Below, in pieces: positions 25,446-35,228 of a stretch of 64,000 nt of DNA. Position numbers and translations under genes: made by a program. Source of the stretch: Verrucomicrobiota bacterium (GTDB taxonomy: Bacteria > Verrucomicrobiota > Verrucomicrobiia > Opitutales > Opitutaceae); assembly GCA_023428905.1 (NCBI GenBank), contig JAEYWP010000032.1, positions 299,210 through 363,209 on the forward strand. Reading direction: 5' to 3'. Under the pieces are notes generated by a model that searched no databases, was not told where the DNA came from, and saw nothing but the letters and a program-made list of their open reading frames with translations. How positions within the stretch are numbered: position 1 is the first letter of the stretch; each line of letters starts with the position of its first letter.

Positions 25446-28400
25446 TCAGCCGTGAACCGCGGTGAGCCGATTGCGTTTCATCGTCGCACGGTGGCGGTCG
25501 ATCGCCGCCTGGAGCTCATGGACGCGCATGGGCTTGCTGACATAATCGTCCATCCCTGCGGAGAGGCAGAGTTCGCGGTCACCCTGCATGGCGTTCGCTG
25601 TCATCGCGATCACCACAATCGATCGCTGGGCAGAGTGGGCGCGGAGGCGGCGGGTGGTCTCATAGCCGTCGAGTTCGGGCATCTGGCAGTCCATCAGGAT
25701 CAGGTCGTAGGGCATGCGCTCGAGGGCGGAGAGCGCTTCGATTCCATTGGCGGCCAGATCGGCATGGTGCCCGAGCTTCTGGAGATGCAGATGGGCGACG
25801 CGCTGGTTCACGACATTATCCTCCGCCACCAGCACCCGCAGGGGCTCCCCTCCCGAGCCGGGTGCGAGGAGCCTGGGTGCGGGAGTCGTCCCGACCGGTG
25901 AAACCTCGGGCAATGGGACGATAAACCAAAAGGTCGAGCCGTGGCCCGGCACACTGTCGACGCCGATCCTGCCACCCATCAACTCGACGAGCTGTTTGCA
26001 GATCGCCAGGCCGAGGCCCGTCCCGCCGAATTTGCGCGTGGTCGAGTTGTCGGCCTGCACGAAGGGCTGGAACAGGCGTTGCACCGCGTCCTGGCCGAGG
26101 CCGATGCCCGTATCCACCACGGCGATGCGCAGGCAAGCCTCCGGCGGGCCGCCCTGGGGAGCGCGGGTACCCCGGGTGCTGCGGGACACACGGACGAGGA
26201 CGGAGCCCGCGGAAGTGAACTTGATGGCATTGCCCACCAGGTTCAGCAGCACCTGACGCAGGCGGCCGGGATCGCCACTGACCAGGCGGGGAACGTCAGC
26301 GGCGACGTCGGCTCGGAGGTCGAGTTGTTTGGACTTGGCCCGGGGGCCCAGCAGTTCGAGGGTGCTTTCAACTGACTGGCGGAGGTCGAATGCCACCACC
26401 TCAAGCGAGAGTTTGCCCGCCTCAATCTTGGAAAAATCGAGGATGTCGTTGAGGACGGTGAGCAGCGAATCCGCCGAGTTGCGAATGGTCTCCGCGTAAT
26501 CCCGCTGGTCGGGGCTGAGTCCGGTATCGATCAAAAGCGTGCTCATCCCGATCACGCCATTCATCGGGGTGCGGATTTCGTGACTCATGTTGGCGAGAAA
26601 CCGGCTCTTCGCCTCCGCCGCGGCCTTTGCCTCAACCGCCAGTCGCTCCGCCTCGCCGAGGGCCCGCGTCAGATCCTGGTTGCGCTGACGGACCTCCTGG
26701 GTGCGGCGCTCCACTTCGGCGGTGAGCTGCGCGTTCTGATGAGAGAGCCAGCGGGTCCGCCACCGCGCCACCGCCGCGATCAGAAGCGTGCCCGAAACGA
26801 AATAGATAAGGTAAGCGGTCCACCCGCGGTAGGCGGGTGGATGAATCCGCAGCGCGATCGAAGACCGTTCTCCGTGCCGGCCAAACATGTCGACCGCCTC
26901 CACCACAAAGCGATAGTTGCCCTCGGGCAGGTTGGTAAAATGCCGCACCGGCGCCGACGACCACCCCGTCCAGTCCTGCTCGTATCCCTCCAGTCGCGAG
27001 CGGAAGAGCCCGCTCCCCTGCTCGCCGTACATGGGCGCCGAAAAGTAGAAATTCAGGTCGCGCTGCGAATAGCTCAACCGCAGGGGCACGCCTCCGGCGG
27101 GAAGGACGTCCGCCCCTTCCGCCGTCCGAACGGCGTGGATCACGACATTGGGCGGCGGACCGGCGTTGAGATTGAGCCGGGGATCCAGCCGCAGCAGGCG
27201 CCGTTTATGGATCATCCAGAAGTCCCCATTGGGATCGACGGTGGTGTGCCAGGTGCGGTCCGCGCGCAACGCCGCCAGCGTCCGCTCGTCGCGCACGAAG
27301 AGCCCGGGCCCCTGGCGCCTCAGCAGCCGTGGCTGGTTCTGAACCAGCAGCAGCAGGTCGCCGTTGGACGACTCCGTGACGCGGCCGATCCCCTCAAAGA
27401 GGTCACCCACCACTGCCCTCAGGTCTTCGGCCGGGACAAAGCGGTTCTGGGCGGCGTCGTAGCGGAAGCACGACTCTGTGGTTGCGAACAGCGGCGCCCC
27501 CCACAGGGTCTCGACGCCGACCCAAGACTTCTCCGTCAACCCCTCTGCCGGACCCAGGACCTGCACCGGTTCCCCGGCGTCGCGCGTGCGCCAGACTGCT
27601 CCCGTTCCGGCCTCTCCCCAGACCGATCCGTCCGGTTGATCGCGAAGCAGGTAGGTGCGGGGCAATCCCGTGGCACGCAGAGTGAATGTCCAGCCCGTGG
27701 CAGTCACGTCCGCCTGCCAGAGGTCGGTCTTGGAGATGAGAAAAAACCGTCCCTCGACGACGTAGGATCCCATCATCAGCGTTCCGAAAGGGATCGCCGC
27801 CGTCGCCGCCAGCCTGCCGTCCGTCCAGCCTTCCACCCGGTCCTCGAACGCCACGAAGTCATGCTTGCCCTGCCGAGCAATCGCGCGGGTGCCCACCCGG
27901 CGCGGGGTCGCGGTGAGCCGGCCCATCTCCCCGCCCGGGTGGCCGATCTCGTGCAGCACGTCCGCCGTCGCCACCGTGACATCGGTCGCGGTCGCATGGA
28001 TACGGGAGAAGTCCTCCACCGAATCACTCAGGTACATCCGGTAAGGCCAGTCGAAATGCAGTCGCGCGAGGGTGGTGTCCGACGCCAGCCAGAGGCCGCC
28101 GCGCGAGTCCCGCATCATCTGACGGGGCCGTCCGACGCCGTAGGCCCGCATCGTGTCGATCGTCCACCACCGCGTGGGATCCGACGAATCAATCACCACC
28201 AGGCGACCACCGTCCTCAGCCAGGACCCAGCGTTGGATCTCCGGCAGGTCCACCGCCGCGAGCAGGCGGGTAAAGCGCCACTTCTCGCCGAGGTTCAGCA
28301 GGGTGATCCGCGCGCCGTCGAACCAGGCGATCCCCTCCTCCGCTGTTGCCATCAGGACCCCTTTGGGCGTCACCAGGGTTTGAAAGACGCCAAAACCGGT

Positions 28401-29051
28401 CGGCAACTGGTCGCCGGCCAGCAGCACCCTCCAGGTGCGTTCCTGCGTCAGCACGCACAGGCCGACGCCGTCGAACACGGCATGCAGCCGATCCTGCCAG
28501 ACAAAGGAGCTGAAGGCGCGCGCCGGCAGCGGATAGGTCCGCGCGGCCTGGGTGCGATCCCAGACGGCCACCTCTTCCTCGCACATCACGTACACGGTCG
28601 AGCCGGTGACGTGCATCACCATGATCTTCGAAAGCGGGCCCTCCTTTTGTACCGGAATTTCAACGACACGAAAACGTCCGCCGGGAAGCGGTTCGATTCG
28701 GCGAAGCTCGTCGGCATTGCCGGAGAGGACGGTGCCGTCCAGGTCGCGCACCAGGACGCGTGAGTCGAGGCGTCGGCTCGACTCGATCAGGCGCACGCCG
28801 GAGCCATCAAACTCCCACAGGTTGCCGCGGTCCCCGATGTAGATGAAGCCGCGCCAATCCTCCGCCAGGCTGGCGAAGGCGCCGACGGAGCGGACGGTGG
28901 CCTGGTGATACACCTCGCCGAGGGGAAGGCCCTCATGGACCGCGGGGGCTTCCGCCGCCAGGTTCTGGGGTGTTCCCGCAGTGGTTCCGACCAGGAGCGT
29001 CCCCCAAAAAACGAGCGCGCGAAAAAACCGAAGGAGACGGGGGGATCCCAC
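25446..29051 (-). CDS. Hybrid sensor kinase with periplasmic propeller (Reg_prop/Y_Y_Y, HisKA, HATPase, REC)
   Basis: A protein of about 1201 residues. A signal-like segment precedes a large periplasmic beta-propeller of two-component-regulator repeats and a Y_Y_Y domain ending EGNYRFVVEAVDMFGRHGE. A membrane helix (AYLIYFVSGTLLIAAVARW) and a coiled coil follow. HisKA carries His824 in ANMSHEIRTPMNG, and the ATPase has VDTGIGLG and GGTGLGLAI. REC has Asp1121 in LMDCQMPELDG. There is no DNA-binding domain, so a separate output partner is needed. The GTG at 29051 is chosen because it opens the signal segment; in-frame TTG 29165 is an alternative. Confidence 0.88.
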   Translation of the reverse strand: MGSPRLLRFFRALVFWGTLLVGTTAGTPQNLAAEAPAVHEGLPLGEVYHQATVRSVGAFASLAEDWRGFIYIGDRGNLWEFDGSGVRLIESSRRLDSRVLVRDLDGTVLSGNADELRRIEPLPGGRFRVVEIPVQKEGPLSKIMVMHVTGSTVYVMCEEEVAVWDRTQAARTYPLPARAFSSFVWQDRLHAVFDGVGLCVLTQERTWRVLLAGDQLPTGFGVFQTLVTPKGVLMATAEEGIAWFDGARITLLNLGEKWRFTRLLAAVDLPEIQRWVLAEDGGRLVVIDSSDPTRWWTIDTMRAYGVGRPRQMMRDSRGGLWLASDTTLARLHFDWPYRMYLSDSVEDFSRIHATATDVTVATADVLHEIGHPGGEMGRLTATPRRVGTRAIARQGKHDFVAFEDRVEGWTDGRLAATAAIPFGTLMMGSYVVEGRFFLISKTDLWQADVTATGWTFTLRATGLPRTYLLRDQPDGSVWGEAGTGAVWRTRDAGEPVQVLGPAEGLTEKSWVGVETLWGAPLFATTESCFRYDAAQNRFVPAEDLRAVVGDLFEGIGRVTESSNGDLLLLVQNQPRLLRRQGPGLFVRDERTLAALRADRTWHTTVDPNGDFWMIHKRRLLRLDPRLNLNAGPPPNVVIHAVRTAEGADVLPAGGVPLRLSYSQRDLNFYFSAPMYGEQGSGLFRSRLEGYEQDWTGWSSAPVRHFTNLPEGNYRFVVEAVDMFGRHGERSSIALRIHPPAYRGWTAYLIYFVSGTLLIAAVARWRTRWLSHQNAQLTAEVERRTQEVRQRNQDLTRALGEAERLAVEAKAAAEAKSRFLANMSHEIRTPMNGVIGMSTLLIDTGLSPDQRDYAETIRNSADSLLTVLNDILDFSKIEAGKLSLEVVAFDLRQSVESTLELLGPRAKSKQLDLRADVAADVPRLVSGDPGRLRQVLLNLVGNAIKFTSAGSVLVRVSRSTRGTRAPQGGPPEACLRIAVVDTGIGLGQDAVQRLFQPFVQADNSTTRKFGGTGLGLAICKQLVELMGGRIGVDSVPGHGSTFWFIVPLPEVSPVGTTPAPRLLAPGSGGEPLRVLVAEDNVVNQRVAHLHLQKLGHHADLAANGIEALSALERMPYDLILMDCQMPELDGYETTRRLRAHSAQRSIVVIAMTANAMQGDRELCLSAGMDDYVSKPMRVHELQAAIDRHRATMKRNRLTAVHG

Positions 29052-29340
29052 TCCCTCCTCATCGACGCGTTTTACGGGAAATTCAGCCCGACCCGTCGCG
29101 GACGTCGGCTTTGTGACCTGCCGACTCAAATCCACCGCGCGCGTGCGACAAGCGGCGCTCCTCAAAACTAGTGTACCCGAATCAGAATCGCATGCCTTCT
29201 GGAGAACTCATCACACAGGGTACCATGCGCACATCGAGGCAATGTAGCGACGCCAGGACGGCAGCACCTAACTCCATCCAGGAACGACATATCGAGGGAA
29301 GGACGGAGCGCGACCGAGGCTTCTGTTCCGAGCCCCCCGC

Positions 29341-30648
29341 GTGCTCAAAACCTCTTGCAGCACCCCAACAACGGTTCCTATAGTTTTTCCCGTGTCATAT
29401 TGGGAGGCCAGCGGATCAGGGAAATTCCAGGAAGATGTCACGCATTTAATCAGCCCCTTGGGCAGAATATGCGTATGCGTTATCGTCATTAGCGTATTGA
29501 TCGCTCGGAATCCAGACGCCCTGCTGAAAGCGACTTTCTGGGCGGAGGATGGTGCCGTTTTCTTTCTTCAAAGTCACCTCCACGGCCTGCCTAGTATTTT
29601 TATCCCGTATGCAGGATATCACCATCTCTCATTGCGGCTATTGTCTCAGTGCTTCACGCAGTTTCCCCTGGACTGGCTGCCCTACGTATATAGCGCGTCG
29701 AGCATCGCACTTGCGGGAGTTCTCGCCGCCATCTGGACTGGCCCCCGCGTACCGCTGACACGCGCTCAAAAGCTAATCTTCGCCTTCTCCATACCGCTAA
29801 TTCCGCACACCGGAGAAGTGTTTTACAACATTGCCAATCTGCAATGGCTGCTGGCGTCGGCTCTGCTGTATTTTCTGGTTGTATGCCCGGTATCAACAAC
29901 CGCTAAGGCGGTAAGCGTACTGATCGCCTTCGTCTTGGGTTTGACCGGGGTCTATTCGATACTTTTTCTTCCTCTCTTCGCGCTGAACTATTTACAGAAC
30001 CGACAGAAATACTACTTGGCGTTAGGCCTGGCCGTCGGCGTCAGCGCGTGCGTGCAGGCAATCACGATTGCCAGATTCAGCATGAGTACACCACCCGAGG
30101 CATGGACGGATTTCTCAGTCCTTGTACTCCCCTGGAGACTCTTATGGCCGCTGATACCGATCGCCGGCTCCAACGACCCCGAATATACAACGGCTAAAGG
30201 TCTATTAACGGCTTTTGCGCTACTACTCTTGGCGTTTCTTGTCGTGCGCAGGCGGAATAACATGCTGCCTGTGTATCTTTTTGCGGCCGCACTTATCCTG
30301 ACCTCCGCGACGCTCTTTCGATTCCGGCATTCATTATCAGCGCTCGCGGTTCCCATTGATGGCGATAGATACTTCTGGTTACCAAGACTCCTAATCGTTT
30401 GGTCAATAGCAACAATCCTACCTTTTCGTACCCGGATTTCCCGCTCAATTGCCCTCTTGGCTGCTGTGAGCGCAATCGTCCCCGGGTTCTCTTTTAGATC
30501 CCAGCCCCATAAGGAGTGGCGGGTCTATGCCAAAAAGATCAAGCGCGGCGAGGAGGTTAATGTGCCCATCAATCCAGACGGAAGCCAGTTCCGGGTGCCG
30601 GCCTTACAAGGGACAAAAATCCCACCTGTCGGGTCAAAAACCAACTAG
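29341..30648 (+). CDS. Multi-pass membrane protein, GT-C glycosyltransferase-like
   Basis: A protein of up to 435 residues with roughly ten hydrophobic segments. Near residue 67 it has FWAEDGAVFF, and soon after IPYAGYHHLSLRL. This acidic first-loop pattern is seen in uncharacterised membrane proteins linked to polysaccharide synthesis, and resembles the acidic catalytic loop of GT-C enzymes. It ends in a basic cytoplasmic-looking tail. Base and codon use differ from its neighbours, with many A/T-ending codons, suggesting transfer. The start is uncertain: GTG 29341 is given and GTG 29392 is possible. Function is inference only. Confidence 0.55.
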   Translation: MLKTSCSTPTTVPIVFPVSYWEASGSGKFQEDVTHLISPLGRICVCVIVISVLIARNPDALLKATFWAEDGAVFFLQSHLHGLPSIFIPYAGYHHLSLRLLSQCFTQFPLDWLPYVYSASSIALAGVLAAIWTGPRVPLTRAQKLIFAFSIPLIPHTGEVFYNIANLQWLLASALLYFLVVCPVSTTAKAVSVLIAFVLGLTGVYSILFLPLFALNYLQNRQKYYLALGLAVGVSACVQAITIARFSMSTPPEAWTDFSVLVLPWRLLWPLIPIAGSNDPEYTTAKGLLTAFALLLLAFLVVRRRNNMLPVYLFAAALILTSATLFRFRHSLSALAVPIDGDRYFWLPRLLIVWSIATILPFRTRISRSIALLAAVSAIVPGFSFRSQPHKEWRVYAKKIKRGEEVNVPINPDGSQFRVPALQGTKIPPVGSKTN

Positions 30649-30800
30649 CAAGAATCAGGTCCGTACCAGCGACCCTTGATGAATGCCTTGGGTACGTCTG
30701 GCGACCGTTGGCACAGATTGGGGGCAAATCGCGGACCAGATGTGCCCGCACTTCGCTCGGGTCAAAGCCAATAAACCGCACCGTCCCAGATGCTGCTTAT

Positions 30801-31469
30801 TCAGCTAAGGACATTGGGCTTATATGCCTCATTGGCGCGCTCCCGATGTCCAACCGGCGGTACGCCTGCGCGGCGGCCCGGACTTTTTCGCATCGCCATC
30901 ACCGCCAGCCCCGCCACAGAGAGGAGCCAAAACGGGGGATCGATCATGTAATCCCAGAGGTTGTCGGACTCCAGTGCATCGAGCAGGTGACCCAACAGCC
31001 CGGCAAGCAGCAGCACTCCGGCCCTGTTGCCAAAGGCGAGCAGTGCCACCGTGACCGCGATCCAGCCCACCCACACCCACCGCCCGTCCCAATGCAGCCG
31101 ATAGGGGTCGTAAAATGGCAGCCCCAGGGAAGGCAGGTAGAGGACCACACCCGCCAGCGCGCCCACCGCCCAGAGGGCCCACCAGTCCGCCCGCCTGAAC
31201 CAGCGAAAGCCGGTGCCGGCCTGGATGAGCAGCAGCACGGACACGGCGACCAGCGAGAGGCTGAGGTTGGCGTGCGCGCTGTAGGCCCAGAGCCAGACGG
31301 GAAACTGCCCGGCCGGCGAAAAGACGGTGGCCACACCCGCCAGCAGGCAAAGGGCGAGCGGCAGCCACGCGAGCGTGGCCCGGCGGCTGAAGCGCTGCAC
31401 AAGCCAGGCGTAACCCGCCGCGCACAGCAGGGTCGAATGGACGACAAAAAAGAGCTGATGGGTCGTCAC
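30801..31469 (-). CDS. Uncharacterised multi-pass membrane protein
   Basis: A 222-residue protein with about seven hydrophobic segments. The first is TTHQLFFVVHSTLLCAAGYA; later ones include ADWWALWAVGALAGVVLYLP and WVWVGWIAVTVALLAF. A basic tail ends the protein. I do not recognise the family. The GTG at 31469 overlaps the stop of the BNR protein gene (GTGA), which decides the start over an upstream TTG. It is the last gene of a three-gene coupled operon. Confidence 0.7.
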   Translation of the reverse strand: MTTHQLFFVVHSTLLCAAGYAWLVQRFSRRATLAWLPLALCLLAGVATVFSPAGQFPVWLWAYSAHANLSLSLVAVSVLLLIQAGTGFRWFRRADWWALWAVGALAGVVLYLPSLGLPFYDPYRLHWDGRWVWVGWIAVTVALLAFGNRAGVLLLAGLLGHLLDALESDNLWDYMIDPPFWLLSVAGLAVMAMRKSPGRRAGVPPVGHRERANEAYKPNVLS

Positions 31470-32701
31470 AGGGAGGCGGAGACGACCGGTTGATCGAGCC
31501 AAGTCGTGGAAAAGGTCACGTGGCGGATACGCTCGCGCCGCCAGGTGTAGGTGAGGTGGACGTCGCCCGAGCGGTCGAGAGCCAGGCTGGGATAGGAGTA
31601 CTCCCCGCTGTCTTCATTTTCCACATACGGGCCGGGCTGCCAGGTCCGCCCCTCATCGCTCGAAACCGCGAGGCGCAGGTGGTGCCGTCCGGTGTGGCCC
31701 TCGTTATAGGCCAGGAGCAGGCGCCCGTCGGGAAGCTTGAGCAGGTCCACGCCTGCGTCCGGATTCTGCAGCGCAATCTCCTCCGGGTCTGTCCACGTCC
31801 AGCCTGCGTCCGCGGTCGAGGAGACGGTGAGGCGGCGGCTGTCGTTGGTGTCCCGCAGCACCATCACACCCCGGGTGCCATCCAGGGTGACGACCGACGG
31901 CTGCATCAGCCCCGGTCGCACGGCCGCGTGGCGGATGTGGAACTGCCCCACCGAGTGTTCCACGCCCGGCTTCCACCAAAGGATCTCCGCGTGCTTGCGC
32001 ACGAACTCGTGATAGACGGGCAGCGCGATCCAACCATCGCTCGAGAAAAACGGCTTCGAGCGCACCAGGGTGCTGAAATTGAAGAAGGGCCCGAGGGAGA
32101 GGCGCTGACTGGCGGTCCAGGTCCGTCCGCCGTCGTCGGAACGCTTCACATTCAGCGCGCTGCCGGACCACCCGCCCACGCTGACGGACACGTAAACCAG
32201 CCACAGCCGGGACTGCGGATCGGCGAAGAGGACGGCGTTCCCGAGCTTGCGGATGTTGCGCGAGATTTCGGACTCGGCCGCCTCCGGGCTGAGCAGCAGT
32301 TCCGGAGGCGTCCACGCTGTATTCACTCCAGCTGGACGGCGCGAAAGATAGAGTGAGACGTCGGCGGCGCCCTCACGGGTGCCGCCCCACCACACCGTCG
32401 CCATGCTCCCGTCCGGCATCAGCGCGATGGAACTGGCGTGGCAGGTGGCGGTGAGCGGATCGGGATTGATCCACTGTGCCTGCACCCGTGCGACCGCCGG
32501 CGTCAGGGCCGCGGTGGACGTGGGAGGCGCGAGAGAAAAGCCCTCCGGAGGTTCGACCGGGTGGTGAACCACGGTTTCGAACGCGACCCCGGCCGCCAGG
32601 GCGAGGCCAATCAGGGCCACCCGAGCGCCGACCCGAAGGCCGCCGCTGGATTCGGCCGCGTCCGGGTCGCCGCGCACGACCCTGTTCCCGGAGGGCGTCA
32701 T
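31466..32701 (-). CDS. Membrane-anchored BNR-repeat (sialidase-like) protein
   Basis: A 411-residue protein with an N-terminal hydrophobic anchor at residues 23-36 (ALIGLALAAGVAFE) followed by a six-bladed sialidase-like region. Asp-box/BNR motifs are SDDGGRTWTA, TADAGWTWTD and SSDEGRTWQPG. The strand pattern GNAVLFADPQSRLWLVYVS also fits the exo-alpha-sialidase superfamily. An arginine triad cannot be confirmed by eye, so a hydrolase or a binding role are both possible. The start overlaps the upstream membrane protein's stop by 4 nt (ATGA), and the stop overlaps the next gene. Confidence 0.75.
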   Translation of the reverse strand: MTPSGNRVVRGDPDAAESSGGLRVGARVALIGLALAAGVAFETVVHHPVEPPEGFSLAPPTSTAALTPAVARVQAQWINPDPLTATCHASSIALMPDGSMATVWWGGTREGAADVSLYLSRRPAGVNTAWTPPELLLSPEAAESEISRNIRKLGNAVLFADPQSRLWLVYVSVSVGGWSGSALNVKRSDDGGRTWTASQRLSLGPFFNFSTLVRSKPFFSSDGWIALPVYHEFVRKHAEILWWKPGVEHSVGQFHIRHAAVRPGLMQPSVVTLDGTRGVMVLRDTNDSRRLTVSSTADAGWTWTDPEEIALQNPDAGVDLLKLPDGRLLLAYNEGHTGRHHLRLAVSSDEGRTWQPGPYVENEDSGEYSYPSLALDRSGDVHLTYTWRRERIRHVTFSTTWLDQPVVSASL

Positions 32702-33372
32702 CCCTGGACGGTCTTCGGCAGGAAGACGGGGCGGTTCGCCGGGTACAGGACAATCAGCAGGAAGAGCACGCAGCCGGTCAGTTCGAGGAGTTCGCCATGG
32801 CCGCGCTTGGAATGCACCAGGGCGACGATCGCATAGGCTAGGATGTAAACCAGGGCATGCATCGGCCGCGGCACCGGAATGGCGAGGGCGTCCACCCACG
32901 CGCGCACGCGTGCCACCCGCTTGTAGAGCTGGGGGAGGATCAGCACATAGCTGATGACGACGATCGCGAGGATCGTTCCGAACACCAGTTTGTTGATACG
33001 CACACCCCCGAGCACGAGGTTGTGCAGGTTGGTCTCCGCCTGGGAATTGTTCTTCTGGAAGAACTCCGGTGACTCCACGCCGAAGATACGCTGGCCCCAC
33101 GAGATCTCCTCACCGGCGCCGAAGATAAAAAGCGCGCCGAGGAGCGCGACACAGGCGAGAAAGAGCGGACTGCGTTCGCCGCGCAGGCGGAAGAGCCGGT
33201 AGCCGCACACCGCAGACGCAGCGACCAATGCCACCACAGAGACCGTCTCCACCAGACCGTCTTCGATCACCACCGTCTGCTCAAAGTAGGCGAGATCCGT
33301 TCGGGAGATAAAAAGCCCGATCAGGAGCAAGTTGAACAAGGTGGTCAGCAGGGCGACTTCGGTGCGTGTCAT
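32698..33372 (-). CDS. Conserved membrane protein with GEEISWGQR motif
   Basis: A 224-residue protein with about six membrane segments. The most striking part is LFIFGAGEEISWGQRIFGV near residues 80-100, followed by an amphipathic ESPEFFQKNNSQAETNLHN region. This charged motif inside a membrane protein recurs in uncharacterised bacterial proteins; I know no function. The ATG at 33372 fits the hydrophobic N-terminus better than upstream in-frame sequence. It is first in an operon with the BNR protein and a second membrane protein. Confidence 0.7.
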   Translation of the reverse strand: MTRTEVALLTTLFNLLLIGLFISRTDLAYFEQTVVIEDGLVETVSVVALVAASAVCGYRLFRLRGERSPLFLACVALLGALFIFGAGEEISWGQRIFGVESPEFFQKNNSQAETNLHNLVLGGVRINKLVFGTILAIVVISYVLILPQLYKRVARVRAWVDALAIPVPRPMHALVYILAYAIVALVHSKRGHGELLELTGCVLFLLIVLYPANRPVFLPKTVQG

Positions 33373-33564
33373 GAAAGCCGGACAGGAGACGATGCAGGAA
33401 AAAGGAGGCCCGAGAGATAGCGATCCACCGCTCGGGGCGATAGCAAAAAAACGCCCCTCGGTGCGAAAGAGCGCCGCCACCCGGGCTCACATCATTGCGC
33501 TTGTCCAAAGTCGCAGCTCGCACTCTATGAGGAGCTTCCAGCGCCCACACACAAAAAGCATCCC

Positions 33565-34428
33565 ATGAAATCCCTGACCCTAGCCCTGGTTTCCTTTGCA
33601 TCCTTCTGCGCACCGGCCCTGCTGGCTGACGCTCCCGCCAAGCTCGAGTTTCCCGCCGCGAGCCCCTCGTCCGTCGTCAAGCAGCGCGTGGGCATCACTG
33701 ACATTGAGATCACCTACTCCCGCCCAAGCGTGAAGGGCCGCACCATTTTTGGCGGACTGGTTCCCCACGGCCAGACCTGGCGCACCGGCGCCAACCAGGC
33801 CACCCAGATCTCGTTCAGCACGCCGGTCAAGGCCGAGGGCAAGGACCTCCCCGCCGGCACGTACGAGCTCTTCACCATTCCTGGCGAGTCCGAGTGGACC
33901 GTGATCTTCCACAAACCAATGTCACAGTGGGGCACCTACACCTATAAGGAAGAGAACGATGTGCTCCGTGTCGCCGTCTCTCCGATCAAGCTGTCCCAAG
34001 CGGTGGAGAGTCTGGAGATCGGTTTTGACGCCCTGCGCGACGATGGCGCCACGCTGCAGATCGCGTGGGACAAGACGCTGGTGCCAGTCAAGCTTCAGAC
34101 CGATGTCCTCACCGCCCTGCCCGCCCGCATCGAGGAGGTCATGAATTCCGACGCCGCCAAAAAGCCTTACGCGCAGGCGGCAATGTTCTATGCCACCCAC
34201 AACCTGGATCTGAAGAAGGCGGCCACCTGGATGGACTCCGCCATCAAGGAGCAGCCGGACGCGTTTTACTTCGTTTACCAAAAGGCCCGCATCCTCGCTA
34301 AAGCGGGCGACAAAGCCGGTGCGCTGGCCGCGGCGCAGCAGTCGCTCGCGGCGGCCGAAAAAGCGCAGGGTCCCCTGCGCACCGAGTATGTGCGACTCAA
34401 CCAGGAGCTGATCGCCTCGCTGAAATAA
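33565..34428 (+). CDS. DUF2911-family exported protein
   Basis: A 287-residue protein with a signal peptide (LTLALVSFASFCAPALLADA). The DUF2911 core follows: ITDIEITYSRPSVKGRTIFG, VPHGQTWRTGANQATQISFS, LPAGTYELFTIPGESEWTVIF. The last 90 residues are helical and TPR-like (AATWMDSAIKEQPDAFYFVYQKARI). The family is common in Bacteroidota and Verrucomicrobiota, with unknown function; the fold is probably beta-sandwich and periplasmic. A strong terminator follows within 25 nt, so it is likely monocistronic. Confidence 0.88.
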   Translation: MKSLTLALVSFASFCAPALLADAPAKLEFPAASPSSVVKQRVGITDIEITYSRPSVKGRTIFGGLVPHGQTWRTGANQATQISFSTPVKAEGKDLPAGTYELFTIPGESEWTVIFHKPMSQWGTYTYKEENDVLRVAVSPIKLSQAVESLEIGFDALRDDGATLQIAWDKTLVPVKLQTDVLTALPARIEEVMNSDAAKKPYAQAAMFYATHNLDLKKAATWMDSAIKEQPDAFYFVYQKARILAKAGDKAGALAAAQQSLAAAEKAQGPLRTEYVRLNQELIASLK

Positions 34429-34450
34429 GTCCCTGACTCCGTTCTCGTCG

Positions 34451-34481
34451 CGCGCGGTTCCCCCGGGGCCGCGCGTTTTTT
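34451..34481 (+). terminator. Rho-independent terminator after the DUF2911 gene
   Basis: CGCGCGG (34451-34457) pairs with CCGCGCG (34469-34475), and six T follow. It starts 22 nt after the stop codon at 34428. Confidence 0.88.
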
Positions 34482-34603
34482 GCATCGGGGAGAACCCGCT
34501 CCCCCGAAGGCCCGCACCTTAAGGGGGTTCGGTGATCCCCCGGATGCGCGACGTCGGGTCGGTGGCGGGAACTCCGGCCGCTGCACACGCACGAGACGGG
34601 CGT

Positions 34604-35155
34604 ATGAAAACGAAAACTCCCATCCTGTGCTGCGCCCTCTTCGCAGCGTCCCTCTGTGTGCCCGCCATGGCTGCTGACACCACCACCACGAGCACACGCG
34701 CCAACACCATGACCAGCGCCGCGTCCACCCTGAAGCGGGGCGATCAGAACTTCCTAGAGAAAGCCGCGATGAACGGCATGAAGGAAGTCACCGTCTCCCA
34801 AGCCGCGCTTCCCAATCTCCAGAACGCCCAAGTTCGCGCCTTTGCGGAGCAGATGGTGAACGACCACACGCAGGGCAACTCCGAGCTCATGGCGCTGGCC
34901 GCGCGCAAGGGCGTCACCCTCGCCGACCGCAACAACAAGGAGCTGAAGCTCGACGACAAGTGGTCCAAGGCCGACGACGATCTCGATGAGGACTATATCG
35001 AGACGATGGTGAGCGATCACAAGAAGGCGGTGGAACTCCATGAGGAGGCGGCGAAGAGCACCGACGCGGACATCGCGGCGCATGCGACCAAGATGCTGCC
35101 CAAGCTGCGCGCCCACCTCGAGCAGGCCCAGCAGCTGGAAAAGCTGGTCGACTAA
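34604..35155 (+). CDS. DUF4142-family exported protein
   Basis: A 183-residue protein with a clear signal peptide (PILCCALFAASLCVPAMAA) and a ferritin-like helical DUF4142 domain. Visible markers are DQNFLEKAAMNGMKEVTVSQ, VRAFAEQMVNDHTQGNSEL and YIETMVSDHKKAVELHEEAA. Members are periplasmic or outer-membrane associated, often stress-linked. Function is not established. The ATG at 34604 directly precedes the signal peptide. A long GC-rich hairpin follows it. Confidence 0.9.
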   Translation: MKTKTPILCCALFAASLCVPAMAADTTTTSTRANTMTSAASTLKRGDQNFLEKAAMNGMKEVTVSQAALPNLQNAQVRAFAEQMVNDHTQGNSELMALAARKGVTLADRNNKELKLDDKWSKADDDLDEDYIETMVSDHKKAVELHEEAAKSTDADIAAHATKMLPKLRAHLEQAQQLEKLVD

Positions 35156-35228
35156 ACCCCTGCCGGCGCGGCTCCGCCCTGCCCTGTCGACCTGGGCGGC
35201 AAGCCTGACCGCTGCAGCGTGACCTTTC

